Assembly (NCBI GenBank): GCA_001971685.1
Contig: CP019326.1
Coordinates: forward strand, 1,054,001-1,118,000
Source of the DNA: Halomonas sp. 1513
GTDB lineage: Bacteria > Pseudomonadota > Gammaproteobacteria > Pseudomonadales > Halomonadaceae
Direction of reading: 5' to 3'
DNA: 64,000 bases
Below are positions 26,962-36,015 of this stretch, in pieces; position 1 is the first letter of the stretch, and each line of letters opens with the position of its first letter. A model generated the notes under the pieces. That model saw only the letters and a list, made by a program, of their open reading frames with translations. It was not told the DNA's origin and made no database searches. Position numbers and translations under genes: made by a program.

Positions 26962-27855
26962 TTAGGGCGGCGGCGTCGGCACGACCCGCCTCCTGAAGCG
27001 CACCATGCGGGTGGCCACGGCGGTGCCGGTCAGGGTGATCGCCATGCCGATCAGGATCTGCACGCTGAGCACTTCGCCGAGCAGCAGATAGCCCCATAGC
27101 AGGGCGCTGACCGGAACCAGGAAGGTCACCGTGGAGGCGGCGGTGGCGCCAGCGCTGGAGAGCAGCCCGAAGTAGAGCAGGAAGGCCACGGTGGTGCTGA
27201 GCACCGCCAGCGCCAGGCCGTTGGCCCAGGCCAGGCCGCTGATCGGCTCGCTGGGCCACAGCAGCAAGCCGGGGATCAGCAGGATCAGCGCCGACATCGC
27301 CGAGCTGCCCGCGGCCAGCACCCGCACGGGTAGGTGCGAGAGGTGGGTCTTGGAGTAGTTGCCGGCGATGCCGTAGCAGAAGGTGGCACCCAGCACCGCG
27401 AGAATGAACCAGCCATCGCCGCCCAGCGCGAAATCGAGTCGATTGGCCGACAGCACATAGACCCCGACGAAGGCCAGCGCCAGCCCCAGGTACTGCTGGC
27501 GGCGCACCGGCGTGGTGAAGAACAGCGCGCCGATCAGCGCGGTGAAGATCGGTGTGGTGGCGTTGATCAGCGAGGTGAAGCCGGCCTCCAGCCGGGTGGT
27601 GGCCAGCGCCAGCAGGCAGAACGGCAGCACATGGTTGACGAAGCCGAGCAGGAACAGCTGACGCTTGTGCTGCCACACCAGGCTCAGGTAGCGCGCCCCG
27701 AGCAGCAGCGGCATCAGCAGCAGGGCGCCGATGCCCATGCGCACCAGCACCAGCGGGACAGGGCCGAACTCGGGTACCGCCACGCGCATGAAGATAAACG
27801 ACAGACCCCACAGCGAAGAGAGCAGCAGCAGGCGCAGGGTATCGGCGGGAGACAT
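26962..27855 (-). CDS. DMT superfamily transporter (two EamA domains)
   Basis: 297-residue inner-membrane protein with ten predicted helices arranged as two EamA repeats. LSSLWGLSFIFMRVAVPEFG opens the first repeat, and a second repeat carries LLSSAGATAASTVTFLVPV and WGYLLLGE. Such proteins export amino acids or other metabolites. It is convergent with the SDR gene and ends 13 bp away from it. The short arginine-rich C-terminus is cytoplasmic. Substrate unknown. Confidence 0.9.
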   Translation of the reverse strand: MSPADTLRLLLLSSLWGLSFIFMRVAVPEFGPVPLVLVRMGIGALLLMPLLLGARYLSLVWQHKRQLFLLGFVNHVLPFCLLALATTRLEAGFTSLINATTPIFTALIGALFFTTPVRRQQYLGLALAFVGVYVLSANRLDFALGGDGWFILAVLGATFCYGIAGNYSKTHLSHLPVRVLAAGSSAMSALILLIPGLLLWPSEPISGLAWANGLALAVLSTTVAFLLYFGLLSSAGATAASTVTFLVPVSALLWGYLLLGEVLSVQILIGMAITLTGTAVATRMVRFRRRVVPTPPP

Positions 27856-27927
27856 GCGGTGTCCTTGTGAATCGGAAACGACTCAGCTTACGACCCGCGC
27901 GGTGAGAAAGAAAGCGCGCTAACGACT

Positions 27928-27953
27928 GGGCCGCGGCGTAATCTCCGCGGCCC
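27928..27953 (-). terminator. Putative terminator hairpin after argC
   Basis: GGGCCGCGG (27928-27936) and CCGCGGCCC (27945-27953) form a perfect 9-bp stem with an 8-base loop. It is 23 bp after the argC stop in the leftward direction, and a CTTTCTTTCT stretch lies further downstream on that strand. Confidence 0.55.
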
Positions 27954-27976
27954 GAGTGACGAACCGAATCAGCGGG

Positions 27977-28924
27977 TCAGGCGTCGAGCCCGATGCTCTC
28001 GTCGAGGCCGAGGTGGACGTTCATGTTCTGTACCGCGGAGCCGGCCGCGCCCTTGCCGAGGTTGTCGAGGCGCGAGACCAGGCACAGCCGCTCGGCGCTG
28101 CCGAACACGAACAGGTCGACGCGGTTGGTCTCGTTGCTGCCCTGGACGTCGAAGAAGCCACCGTCGAGGTTGGCCATGTCGTCGACGCCGTGGACGCGCA
28201 CGAAGGGCTCGTCGGCATAGCGCTCGCGGTAGGTATCGAGCAGCTGCTCGGCACTGGCCCCGCGCTTCAGGTGCGAGCACTGCAGCGGCACCGTGACCGC
28301 CAGCCCCTTGAGGAAGGGGCCGACCACCGGTGAGAACACCGGCGGCTGTGCCAGCCGGCCGTGCTGCTGCATCTCCGGCAGGTGCTTGTGGGCCAAGCCC
28401 ATGGCATAGGGACGCGGTGCCTGCAGCCGGCCGTCGCGGTCGGCCTCGTAGGTGGCGATCAGCTGCTTGCCACCGCCGCTGTAGCCGGTCAGCGAGAAGG
28501 CCGAGAGCGGGTAGTCGGGCGGCAGCAGGCCGGCATCGACCAGCGGGCGCACCAGCAGGATGAAGGCGCTGGCGTGGCAGCCGACGTTGGCGATGCGCTT
28601 GCTGGCGCGGATCGCGTCGCGCTGGCCAGGTGCCAGCTCGGGCAGCCCGTAGACCCAGGTGGGGTCGGTACGGAAGGCGGTGCTGGCGTCGATCAGGCAG
28701 GTATCGGGGTTGTCGACCATCGCCGCGGCCTCGCGGGAGGCGTCGTCCGGCAGGCACAGGAAGGCCACATCGGCGGCATTCAGCAGGCGCGCGCGCTCGG
28801 TCGGATCCTTGCGCTTAGCGCTGTCGATGCGCAGCAGTTCGATGTCGGTGCGTGCGTTGAGGTATTCGAACAGCCGCAGGCCAGTGGTGCCTTCCTGCCC
28901 GTCTACGTAGACCTTGAATGCCAT
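27977..28924 (-). CDS. argC: N-acetyl-gamma-glutamyl-phosphate reductase (type 2)
   Basis: NADPH-dependent third enzyme of arginine biosynthesis, reducing N-acetylglutamyl-phosphate to the semialdehyde. It has 315 residues, the short type 2 form. The N-terminus has [14 protein letters not shown]; the catalytic Cys is at 116 in [25 protein letters not shown] matches the dimerisation domain. It stands alone, without other arg genes in the window, and is followed by a hairpin. The AGATCC-like leader is weak, but the ATG is unambiguous from the fold. Confidence 0.94.
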   Translation of the reverse strand: MAFKVYVDGQEGTTGLRLFEYLNARTDIELLRIDSAKRKDPTERARLLNAADVAFLCLPDDASREAAAMVDNPDTCLIDASTAFRTDPTWVYGLPELAPGQRDAIRASKRIANVGCHASAFILLVRPLVDAGLLPPDYPLSAFSLTGYSGGGKQLIATYEADRDGRLQAPRPYAMGLAHKHLPEMQQHGRLAQPPVFSPVVGPFLKGLAVTVPLQCSHLKRGASAEQLLDTYRERYADEPFVRVHGVDDMANLDGGFFDVQGSNETNRVDLFVFGSAERLCLVSRLDNLGKGAAGSAVQNMNVHLGLDESIGLDA

Positions 28925-28994
28925 GCCGTGGGGTGCCTCGCTGAGAACGAATCGAGAAATCGAGTCGGTATTGTGCGGATTTCGCGGCGCCTTG

Positions 28995-29762
28995 TCACAC
29001 CCGGGCGCGTACTCTCAGGCGTACGTAGTCGGCGCTCCAGTGGCCGGTGTCATCGCGCAGGCTATGCGCGAGCAGCGTCAGGGTGTTTTCCAGAACCGCT
29101 TCGCGCACGTCCTCGTCGAGACCGTGCAGGAAGGGGTTGGCGAAGGTTTCGAGCCAGCCGGCCATGCCGGTAGAGAGAGGCGTGGGGCGCGGTATCAGCG
29201 CGATCTCCTCGACCCGGAAGCCGGCGTTCTCGAGCAACCGACGGTACTCCTCGGCGGTGGGGAAGTACCAGGGGTGGCGCCCGCGAGCGCTGATGCCGCG
29301 GAACTGCAGCGAGGCCAGCAGCGCGGTACAGATAGCGGCGACGTTGCCGTGGCCGCCGAACTCGGCGACGAAGCGGCCGCCGGGCTTGAGCGCGCGCTTG
29401 ACCCCGGCGATCACCGCCTGGGGCTCGAGCATCCAGTGCAGCGCGGCGTTGCTGAAGACGGCATCGAACTCGTGGTCGAACGGCAGCTGATGGGCATCGA
29501 GCTGCCGCGCGGTCAGGCCGCGTTCGCGGGCGGCGGCGACCATTGCTTCGGAGGCGTCGACGCCGAGAACGTCGACGCCGAGCTTGGCCAGACGCTCGGT
29601 GAGGGCGCCGTCGCCGCAGCCGAGGTCGAGGATACGCTCGCCGGCCTGGGGCGCCAGGAGCTTGACCACCTCACTCCCCAGGGTGGGCACGAAGTCGGCG
29701 TGACGGGCGTAATCGTCGGCGTTCCAATGCTGGCCCGGAGCGTTATGCGGCGGTTGGGTCAT
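28995..29762 (-). CDS. Class I SAM methyltransferase (Tam/UbiE-like)
   Basis: 255-residue methyltransferase with motif [20 protein letters not shown], an acidic post-[12 protein letters not shown], and FSNAALHWM, which is typical of the trans-aconitate methyltransferase-like group. The start at 29762 is preferred over an upstream ATG at 29795 because the family begins near [15 protein letters not shown]. It lies 70 bp upstream of argC in the same direction. The physiological acceptor is not known. Confidence 0.85.
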   Translation of the reverse strand: MTQPPHNAPGQHWNADDYARHADFVPTLGSEVVKLLAPQAGERILDLGCGDGALTERLAKLGVDVLGVDASEAMVAAARERGLTARQLDAHQLPFDHEFDAVFSNAALHWMLEPQAVIAGVKRALKPGGRFVAEFGGHGNVAAICTALLASLQFRGISARGRHPWYFPTAEEYRRLLENAGFRVEEIALIPRPTPLSTGMAGWLETFANPFLHGLDEDVREAVLENTLTLLAHSLRDDTGHWSADYVRLRVRARV

Positions 29763-29958
29763 GGCCAAGTCTCGTCGGCAGTGTGATCGAGGCAATATAG
29801 CAGTTACACAGAAAAGCTGACTATGCGCAGCGGCTGTAAAGCTATGGCATGTTCATCAGCGATATCCATCCCCGGGCTTGATCCAGGGCAATATCCGTGG
29901 CGCTGGCGTGTGGCTTGATGGTGGTGTGCCCTGACTCACGTCACAGAGGAGTTGCCCC

Positions 29959-31038
29959 ATGCCCGCCATGATGAAAGCCGCCATTTTCGTCGAGCCCGGC
30001 CGCATCGAGATCGGCGACAAGCCAGTCCCCGAGATTGGCCCCAACGACGCCCTGATGCGCGTGACGACCACCACCATCTGCGGCACCGATGTGCATATCC
30101 TCAAGGGTGAGTATCCGGTGGAGCGAGGCCTGACCATCGGCCACGAGCCGGTGGGGGTGATCGAGAAGCTTGGCACCAACGTCAAGGGCTACCGCGAAGG
30201 CCAGCGGGTGATCGCCGGCGCGATCTGCCCGAGTTTTACCTCCTACGCCTGCCAGGACGACTGCTGCGCCCAGGATGGCGGCCACCACGGCCACGGCTAC
30301 AAGCCGATGGGCGGTTGGCGCTTCGGCAATACCATCGACGGCGCCCAGGCCGAGTACCTTCTGGTACCCGACGCCCAGGCCAACCTCTCGCCGGTGCCCG
30401 ACGGCCTGAGCGACGAGCAGGTGCTGATGTGCCCGGACATCATGTCCACCGGCTTAGCTGGCGCCGAGGCGGCGGGTATCAAGATTGGCGACACGGTGGC
30501 GGTGTTCGCCCAGGGCCCGATCGGCCTGTGTGCCACCGCCGGCGCGCGGCTGCGCGGCGCGGGCTTGATCATCGCCGTGGACGGGGTCGACGAGCGCCTG
30601 GCGATGGCCAAGCAGATGGGGGCCGACGTGACCCTGGATTTCCGTAAGGTCGACGTGGTCGAGGAGATACTCAAACTGACCGGCGGGCGCGGCGTGGATG
30701 CCGCCATCGAGGCGCTCGGCCTGCAGCAGACCTTCGAGTCCTCGCTGCGCGTGCTCAAGCCCGGCGGGACCCTGTCGAGCCTCGGCGTCTACTCCGAGGA
30801 CCTGACCATCCCGCTGGGGGCCTTCTGCGCCGGCCTCGGCGACCACAAGATCGTCACCTCGCTGTGCCCCGGCGGCAAGGAGCGCATGCGCCGGCTGATG
30901 GGTATCATCGCCGCCGGCCGTCTCGACCTCGGCCCCATGGTCACCCACCGCTACGCCCTGGAGGATATCGTCGAGGCCTACGAGCTGTTCTCCCATCAGC
31001 GCGACGGGGTGCTCAAGGTGGCGATCCAGGCGGGCTGA
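29959..31038 (+). CDS. Zinc-dependent alcohol dehydrogenase, NAD(P)-dependent
   Basis: 359-residue medium-chain dehydrogenase resembling the secondary alcohol dehydrogenase group. Catalytic zinc ligands occur in CGTDVHIL and GHEPVG; a Cys-rich lobe AYxCQDDCCAQDGGHHGHGY replaces the usual four-Cys structural zinc spacing. The coenzyme domain shows AVFAQGPIGLCATAGARL. CAGAGGAG lies before the ATG. It is monocistronic: upstream is a divergent methyltransferase, downstream an inverted repeat. Substrate not inferable. Confidence 0.9.
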   Translation: MPAMMKAAIFVEPGRIEIGDKPVPEIGPNDALMRVTTTTICGTDVHILKGEYPVERGLTIGHEPVGVIEKLGTNVKGYREGQRVIAGAICPSFTSYACQDDCCAQDGGHHGHGYKPMGGWRFGNTIDGAQAEYLLVPDAQANLSPVPDGLSDEQVLMCPDIMSTGLAGAEAAGIKIGDTVAVFAQGPIGLCATAGARLRGAGLIIAVDGVDERLAMAKQMGADVTLDFRKVDVVEEILKLTGGRGVDAAIEALGLQQTFESSLRVLKPGGTLSSLGVYSEDLTIPLGAFCAGLGDHKIVTSLCPGGKERMRRLMGIIAAGRLDLGPMVTHRYALEDIVEAYELFSHQRDGVLKVAIQAG

Positions 31039-31129
31039 TACATGCCAGTGTAGCGCGGTCGGCCGAGGGCGGCCGCGGGAGCTTGGAGGGCTTGCTGTAA
31101 CACTGCTTTTAGCGGCGCCAAAACGCCAA

Positions 31130-31157
31130 CCGCCGAACCGTGCATGCGGTTCGGCGG
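31130..31157. terminator. Inverted repeat between convergent genes, likely bidirectional terminator
   Basis: CCGCCGAACCG (31130-31140) and CGGTTCGGCGG (31147-31157) form a perfect 11-bp stem with a 6-base loop between the ends of the zinc alcohol dehydrogenase and mmsA. On the leftward strand it is followed within a few bases by GTTTTGG, on the rightward strand by no clear T-run, so it fits mmsA termination best. Confidence 0.6.
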
Positions 31158-31188
31158 CTGTCAGCTGGTCTTGGTGAGCGTTTCTTGC

Positions 31189-32679
31189 TCAGGACGGGAA
31201 GGAGAACTGCGCGCCTTCGCGCACCCCCGCCGACGGCCAGCGCTGGGTGACGGTCTTGCGCTTGGTATAGAAGCGCACGGCGTCAGGCCCATAGGCGGCT
31301 AGATCGCCGAACAGCGAGCGCTTCCAGCCGCCGAAGCTGTGGTAGGAAACCGGTACCGGCAGCGGCACATTGATGCCGACCATGCCGACCTGGATATTGT
31401 CGCTGAAGTAGCGCGCCGCTTCGCCGTCGCGGGTGTAGATGCAGGTGCCGTTGCCGTACTCGTGATCGTCGATCAGCTGCATGGCCTCCTGCATGGTGTC
31501 GACGCGTACCACCAGCAGCACCGGCCCGAAGATCTCCTCCAGGTAGCAGGTCATCTCGGGGGTCACCCGGTCGATCAGGGTGCCGCCGACGTAGAAGCCG
31601 TTCTCGTGTCCGGGGACCTCGACGCCGCGGCCGTCCACCACGATCTCGGCACCCTGCTCCTGGGCGCCGGCAATGTAGCCGCACACCTTTTCCATGTGCG
31701 CCTTGGTGATCACCGGGCCGAAGTCGTTGTCGCCGTCATGGAAGGGGCCGACCTTGAGCGTCTGCAACTGGGCCTGCATCTTGCTGATCAGCGCGTCGGC
31801 TGCCGCATCGCCCACCGCTACGGCCACCGACAGCGCCATGCAGCGTTCGCCGGAGGAGCCGAAGGCGGCCCCGGTCAGCGAGCTGACCACGTTGTCCATG
31901 TCGGCATCCGGCATCACGATGGCGTGGTTCTTGGCCCCGCCGAGGGCCTGGCAGCGCTTGCCGTTGGCGCTGGCGCGGCGGTAGATGTACTCGGCGATGG
32001 GCGTCGAGCCGACGAAGCTGACGGCCTTGACCCGGGCATCGTCGAGCAGCGTGTCGACGGCTTCCTTGTCGCCGTTGACGACGTTGAGCACGCCGGCGGG
32101 CAGGCCCGCCTCGAGTGCCAGCTCGGCGATGTAGAGGGTCGAGGTGGGATCGCGCTCGGAGGGCTTGAGCACGAAGGTGTTGCCGGTGGCGATGGCCATC
32201 GGGTACATCCACAGCGGCACCATGGCCGGGAAGTTGAACGGGGTGATGCCGGCGACCACGCCCAGCGGCTGGAACTCGCTCCAGGAGTCGATGCCGGGGC
32301 CGACATTCTTGCTGTACTCGCCCTTGAGCAGCTCAGGCACCCCACAGGCGTACTCGACGTTCTCGATGCCGCGCTGCAGCTCGCCCTTGGCATCGTGGAC
32401 GATCTTGCCGTGTTCCTGGCCGATCAGTCGGCAGATCTCGTCGGCGTGCTCTTCGAGCAGCTGCTTGAAGCGGTACATGACCCGTGCACGCTTGGCGGGC
32501 GGGGTGTCGCGCCAGGCGGGGTAGGCGGCCTCGGCGGCGGCGATGGCCTCCTCGACGGTGGCCTTGCTCGCCAGGCTGACCTGGCTACCCACTTCGCCGG
32601 TGGAAGGGTTGAAGACATCCTGGGTACGGTGGCCGTCGGCGACGCGTACTCCGTTGATCAAGTGGCCAAGCGTGGTCAT
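31189..32679 (-). CDS. mmsA: CoA-acylating methylmalonate/malonate-semialdehyde dehydrogenase
   Basis: Aldehyde dehydrogenase converting malonate semialdehyde to acetyl-CoA or methylmalonate semialdehyde to propionyl-CoA, with CO2 release. It has 496 residues, standard. The active-site Cys lies in SSGERCMALSVAV; ITPFNFPAMVPLWM and SYHSFGGWKRSLFGD are MmsA hallmarks. It is 36 bp after an omega-amino-acid aminotransferase gene in the same direction, as in bauA-bauC, so beta-alanine (and possibly valine) catabolism is the likely pathway. A hairpin follows the stop. Confidence 0.95.
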   Translation of the reverse strand: MTTLGHLINGVRVADGHRTQDVFNPSTGEVGSQVSLASKATVEEAIAAAEAAYPAWRDTPPAKRARVMYRFKQLLEEHADEICRLIGQEHGKIVHDAKGELQRGIENVEYACGVPELLKGEYSKNVGPGIDSWSEFQPLGVVAGITPFNFPAMVPLWMYPMAIATGNTFVLKPSERDPTSTLYIAELALEAGLPAGVLNVVNGDKEAVDTLLDDARVKAVSFVGSTPIAEYIYRRASANGKRCQALGGAKNHAIVMPDADMDNVVSSLTGAAFGSSGERCMALSVAVAVGDAAADALISKMQAQLQTLKVGPFHDGDNDFGPVITKAHMEKVCGYIAGAQEQGAEIVVDGRGVEVPGHENGFYVGGTLIDRVTPEMTCYLEEIFGPVLLVVRVDTMQEAMQLIDDHEYGNGTCIYTRDGEAARYFSDNIQVGMVGINVPLPVPVSYHSFGGWKRSLFGDLAAYGPDAVRFYTKRKTVTQRWPSAGVREGAQFSFPS

Positions 32680-32715
32680 GACAATACCTCTAGCAAAACG
32701 TGTAATTTGGTGTGT

Positions 32716-34059
32716 TCAATCGAGTTCGCCGATGGCGTCACCCAGCACATTCATGAGGCGGTCGATCTCCTCACGCTCGACGATGAACGGCAGGCCGAGC
32801 TGGATGGTGTCGCCGCCGTAGCGCACGTAAACCCCTTTCTCCCAGCACTTCATGGCGATTTCGAAGGGGCGCCGCGTCGGCTCGCCGGGATAGGGCTCGA
32901 TCTGCAGGGCGCCGGCCAGGCCGTAGTTGCGTATGTCGCTGATATACCGCGTGCCCTTGAGCTCGTGCAGGGCCGACTCGAAAATCGGGCTCATCTCGCG
33001 CACACGATCGATCAGGCGGTCGTTCTCGAGCACGTCCAGTGCCGCTAGCGCCGCGGCACAGGCCACCGGGTGGCCGGAGTAGGTGTAGCCGTGGGGCAGT
33101 TCGAGCATGTAGTCGGGCCCGCCCTGATCCATGAAGGTCTGGTAGATCTCGCCCTGGACAATCACCGCGCCCATGGGCACTGCGCCGTTGGTCATCTGCT
33201 TGGCGGTATTCATGATATCCGGTACCACGCCAAACGCATCGGCGCCGGTCATGGCGCCCATGCGGCCAAAGCCGGTGATGACCTCATCGAAGATTAGCAG
33301 GATGTCGTGGGCATCGCAGATCTCGCGCAGGCGCTGCAGGTAGCCAACCGGCGGCGGAATCACCCCGGCCGAACCGGCCATCGGTTCGACGATCACCGCT
33401 GCTATGTTGGAGGCATCGTGCAGCGCGATCAACTCCAGCAGCTCTTCGGCGCGTTCGGCGCCGCGCTCCGGCATGCCGCGCGTGAAGGCATTTTCCGCGA
33501 GCAGAGTGTGGGGCAGGTGGTCGGCGTCGACCCCCTGACCGAACAGGGCACGGTTGGCACCGATGCCGCCCAGGCTGATGCCGCCGAAGTTGACGCCGTG
33601 GTAGCCCTTCATGCGGCCGATCAGCTTGGTCTTGGTGGGCTTGCCCTTCTTGCGCCAGTAGGCGCGGGCGATCTTCAGCGCGGTGTCGGCGCTCTCGGAG
33701 CCGGAGCCGGTGAAGAATACGTGGTCGAGGCCTTGCGGGGTCATCTCACGCAGGCGGTGGGCCAGTTCGAAGGCCTTGGGGTGGCCGAACTGGAAGGCCG
33801 GCGAGTAGTCGAGCTCGCCCAGTTGGCGGCTCACCGCCTCGGTGATTTCCGGGCGGCAGTGGCCGGCGCCGCAGGTCCACAGGCCGGAGAGGCCGTCGAA
33901 AATCTGGCGACCTTCGGCGTCGGTGAAGTAGCTGCCTTTAGCGCCGACGATGATGCGCGGGTCACGCTTGAACTGGCGGTTGCCGGTGTAGGGCATCCAG
34001 TAGGCATCCAGCTGCGCTGCGCTTAGCCCGGCGTTGGGCGATAACTCTCGCTCTGACAT
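32716..34059 (-). CDS. bauA: Class III omega-aminotransferase (beta-alanine:pyruvate type)
   Basis: PLP-dependent aminotransferase, 447 residues, the size of BauA. N-terminal WMPYTGNRQFKRDPRI is characteristic of beta-alanine/omega-amino acid:pyruvate transaminases. FTGSGSESADTALKIARAYW, LIFDEVITGFGRMG and the Schiff-base Lys in TAKQMTNGAVPMG are intact. The start at 34059 is preferred over an upstream in-frame ATG at 34155 by family length and a GAGGGT ribosome-binding region. With mmsA it would turn beta-alanine into acetyl-CoA. The divergent LysR is the probable regulator. The symbol is by similarity of protein and context. Confidence 0.9.
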   Translation of the reverse strand: MSERELSPNAGLSAAQLDAYWMPYTGNRQFKRDPRIIVGAKGSYFTDAEGRQIFDGLSGLWTCGAGHCRPEITEAVSRQLGELDYSPAFQFGHPKAFELAHRLREMTPQGLDHVFFTGSGSESADTALKIARAYWRKKGKPTKTKLIGRMKGYHGVNFGGISLGGIGANRALFGQGVDADHLPHTLLAENAFTRGMPERGAERAEELLELIALHDASNIAAVIVEPMAGSAGVIPPPVGYLQRLREICDAHDILLIFDEVITGFGRMGAMTGADAFGVVPDIMNTAKQMTNGAVPMGAVIVQGEIYQTFMDQGGPDYMLELPHGYTYSGHPVACAAALAALDVLENDRLIDRVREMSPIFESALHELKGTRYISDIRNYGLAGALQIEPYPGEPTRRPFEIAMKCWEKGVYVRYGGDTIQLGLPFIVEREEIDRLMNVLGDAIGELD

Positions 34060-34128
34060 GACGCTACCCTCTATTTTGGCCGATATTGTTGGCATCTTGC
34101 CTGGTAGCCTAGTCCCGACCGGTGATAA

Positions 34129-34150
34129 CTTAAATCTATAAATTTTTAAG
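34129..34150. promoter_or_regulatory. Candidate LysR operator in the bauA-lysR divergent gap
   Basis: CTTAAA (34129-34134), 10 bp, TTTAAG (34145-34150) make an AT-rich dyad in the middle of the 156-bp divergent gap. LysR proteins commonly bind such interrupted dyads between their own gene and the target. Confidence 0.45.
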
Positions 34151-34215
34151 CTCATGCAAGCATATGGTTAACTTTTACCGCGTCGGCCGTGGCCGTCGAC
34201 CAGGAGGCTGAATCG

Positions 34216-35136
34216 ATGTCGCGACGCAAAGCGGCCCTGAGTGGTCAAGTGAGCGATGCCGATCTGCGCCTGCTGCGGATCTACCGCAAGGTGGTGGAGT
34301 GCGGCGGATTCTCTGCCGCTGAAGTAGAGCTGAATATCAGCCGCGCGGCGATCAGCATGGCCATGAACGACCTCGAGACCCGGCTCGGGCTGCGGCTCTG
34401 CCAGCGCGGGCGCAGCGGCTTCTCGCTGACCGACGAGGGGGCGGAAGTCTATGAGGCCGCCCAGCGGCTGCTGGCCGCGGTGGAGGGCTTTCGTACCCGG
34501 GTCAACGGCCTGCATGCCTGGCTCAAGGGCGAGCTCAATATCGGCATCACCGATAACCTGGTGACCATGCCCGAGATGCATATCACCCATGCCCTGAGTG
34601 CCCTCAAGGAGCGCGGACCTGAGGTGCATATCCATATTCGCATGATGCCGCCCAGCGAGATCGAGCTGGCGGTGCTGGATGGCCGTCTACACACCGGGGT
34701 GATTCCGGCGCTCAAGACCCTGGCAGGGCTCAACTATCTCTCCCTCTATGAAGAGCACTCTCAGCTCTACTGTGCGGCCGACCATCCGCTGTTCACGGCT
34801 GATGCGCTATCCGCAGGGCGGCTGGCCGAGCATGACGCTGTGGTACCCGCCTATGCCCAGACGCCGGAGGTCAAGGCGCTGCATGAGCCCCTCAAGGCCG
34901 CCGCCTCGGCGACCGATCGCGAGGGCATCGCCTTTCTGATCCTCTCCGGGCGCTATATCGGCTACCTGCCTACCCACTATGCCGAGCGTTGGGTACGCGA
35001 CGGCCGCATGCGCGCCCTGGACCCCGACCGTTGGCACTACCTGACCCGCTACTGCGCCATCACCCGCAAGGGCGCGCCGCCCAACCTGGTGATGGAGGGC
35101 TATCTCGAGGAGCTGCAGCGGCTGATCATGGGGTAG
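34216..35136 (+). CDS. LysR family regulator, probably of bauA-mmsA
   Basis: 306-residue LysR protein. The helix-turn-helix region is GGFSAAEVELNISRAAISMA with MNDLETRLGLRLCQRGRSG following; the effector domain is full length. The ATG at 34216 is preceded by AGGAGG, a near-perfect ribosome-binding site. It is divergent from the aminotransferase across a dyad-bearing gap. It resembles the LysR at 44870 in layout (same CxRGRxGFxLT turn after the HTH), so the two may be distant paralogues. The effector might be beta-alanine or malonate semialdehyde (inference). Confidence 0.93.
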   Translation: MSRRKAALSGQVSDADLRLLRIYRKVVECGGFSAAEVELNISRAAISMAMNDLETRLGLRLCQRGRSGFSLTDEGAEVYEAAQRLLAAVEGFRTRVNGLHAWLKGELNIGITDNLVTMPEMHITHALSALKERGPEVHIHIRMMPPSEIELAVLDGRLHTGVIPALKTLAGLNYLSLYEEHSQLYCAADHPLFTADALSAGRLAEHDAVVPAYAQTPEVKALHEPLKAAASATDREGIAFLILSGRYIGYLPTHYAERWVRDGRMRALDPDRWHYLTRYCAITRKGAPPNLVMEGYLEELQRLIMG

Positions 35137-35163
35137 CCTCCAGAAGGAATCCTCTCTCTTGGC

Positions 35164-35193
35164 TTGCACCGCTGCTGTACAGCTACATACAAT
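35164..35193 (+). promoter_or_regulatory. Sigma-70-like promoter for the MipA/LpxR genes
   Basis: TTGCAC (35164-35169), an 18-bp spacer and TACAAT (35188-35193) upstream of the outer-membrane protein gene at 35237. Transcription would start near 35200, giving a leader of about 37 bases. Confidence 0.6.
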
Positions 35194-35236
35194 CAAAAAT
35201 GTTTGTGTGCCTGTAAGAATAACCTTAGGAAACGAC

Positions 35237-35992
35237 ATGGCGATGCGTGGATGGTGGCTGGGACTGGTGGCGGGGCTGGTGGCGACGTCAGCGATGGCAG
35301 AGAACCCTTGGCAGGGCAGCGTCGGGGCGGGGGTGTTGGTCACGCCGGAGTATCTGGGCAGCGATGATTTCCGCACGCGGGGTTGGCCATCGCTGGAACT
35401 GCGCTACGCCGATGCGTTCTATTTCAATCCCCGCGAGGGACTCGGCTGGAACGCGATTCGCGAGGGCAACTGGGTCGTATCGCCCTACCTCGGCTATACC
35501 TTCGGCCGCGACAATCGCGGCGCCTTGGCGGCATTCGAGGAGGTCGACGGTGGCGCTACCCTGGGTCTGCGCGTCAGCTACGACCAGGGGCCATGGCGCT
35601 ATAGCCTGTCCGGGGAGTCGCCGGTCAGTGGTGATGTCAACGGCAGTGAGTGGCAGGCCCGAGCCAGTTGGCGAGCGCCCCTCAGCGAGCGCACCTTCGT
35701 CACCTTGGGCCCAAGCGTGAGCTACTCCAGCGCCAGCTGGACGCGGGCGATGTTCGGTGTCTCCGCCGAGGACAGTGCACGTTCGGGGGTGGCAGCTTAT
35801 GAACCGGATAGTGGCTACCTGCGCTATGGGCTTAGCGGTACCCTCAGCCACGCGCTGACCCCGGCCTGGTCGCTCACCGCGCTGGCCGGCGTTACCTATC
35901 TGACCGGCGATGCCGCCGACAGCCCCATCGTCGACGACGTAGGCGATGCGCTGCAGCCGGTAGCCGGGGTTTTCCTCAGCTACCGTTTCTAA
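35237..35992 (+). CDS. MipA/OmpV family outer-membrane protein
   Basis: 251-residue beta-barrel. A signal peptide ends at AMA, residue 21, and the mature protein starts with the family-like ENPWQGSVGAGVLVTPEYLGSDD. Alternating aromatic strands run to a C-terminal FLSYRF ending in Phe, the outer-membrane sorting signal. MipA is a scaffold linking murein hydrolases and synthases in E. coli, while OmpV-type members are porin-like, so the function here is open. TTAGGAAACGAC precedes the ATG at 35237; upstream in-frame starts overlap the promoter. An LpxR-like gene follows within 24 bp. Confidence 0.9.
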   Translation: MAMRGWWLGLVAGLVATSAMAENPWQGSVGAGVLVTPEYLGSDDFRTRGWPSLELRYADAFYFNPREGLGWNAIREGNWVVSPYLGYTFGRDNRGALAAFEEVDGGATLGLRVSYDQGPWRYSLSGESPVSGDVNGSEWQARASWRAPLSERTFVTLGPSVSYSSASWTRAMFGVSAEDSARSGVAAYEPDSGYLRYGLSGTLSHALTPAWSLTALAGVTYLTGDAADSPIVDDVGDALQPVAGVFLSYRF

Positions 35993-36015
35993 CTCGCATG
36001 CTCAAGGATCGAGAC

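Noticed and set aside
31339..33048. 569-codon plus-strand open frame opposite mmsA and bauA.
   Set aside because: It is the antisense frame of two clear catalytic genes, with no ribosome-binding site or recognisable motif.
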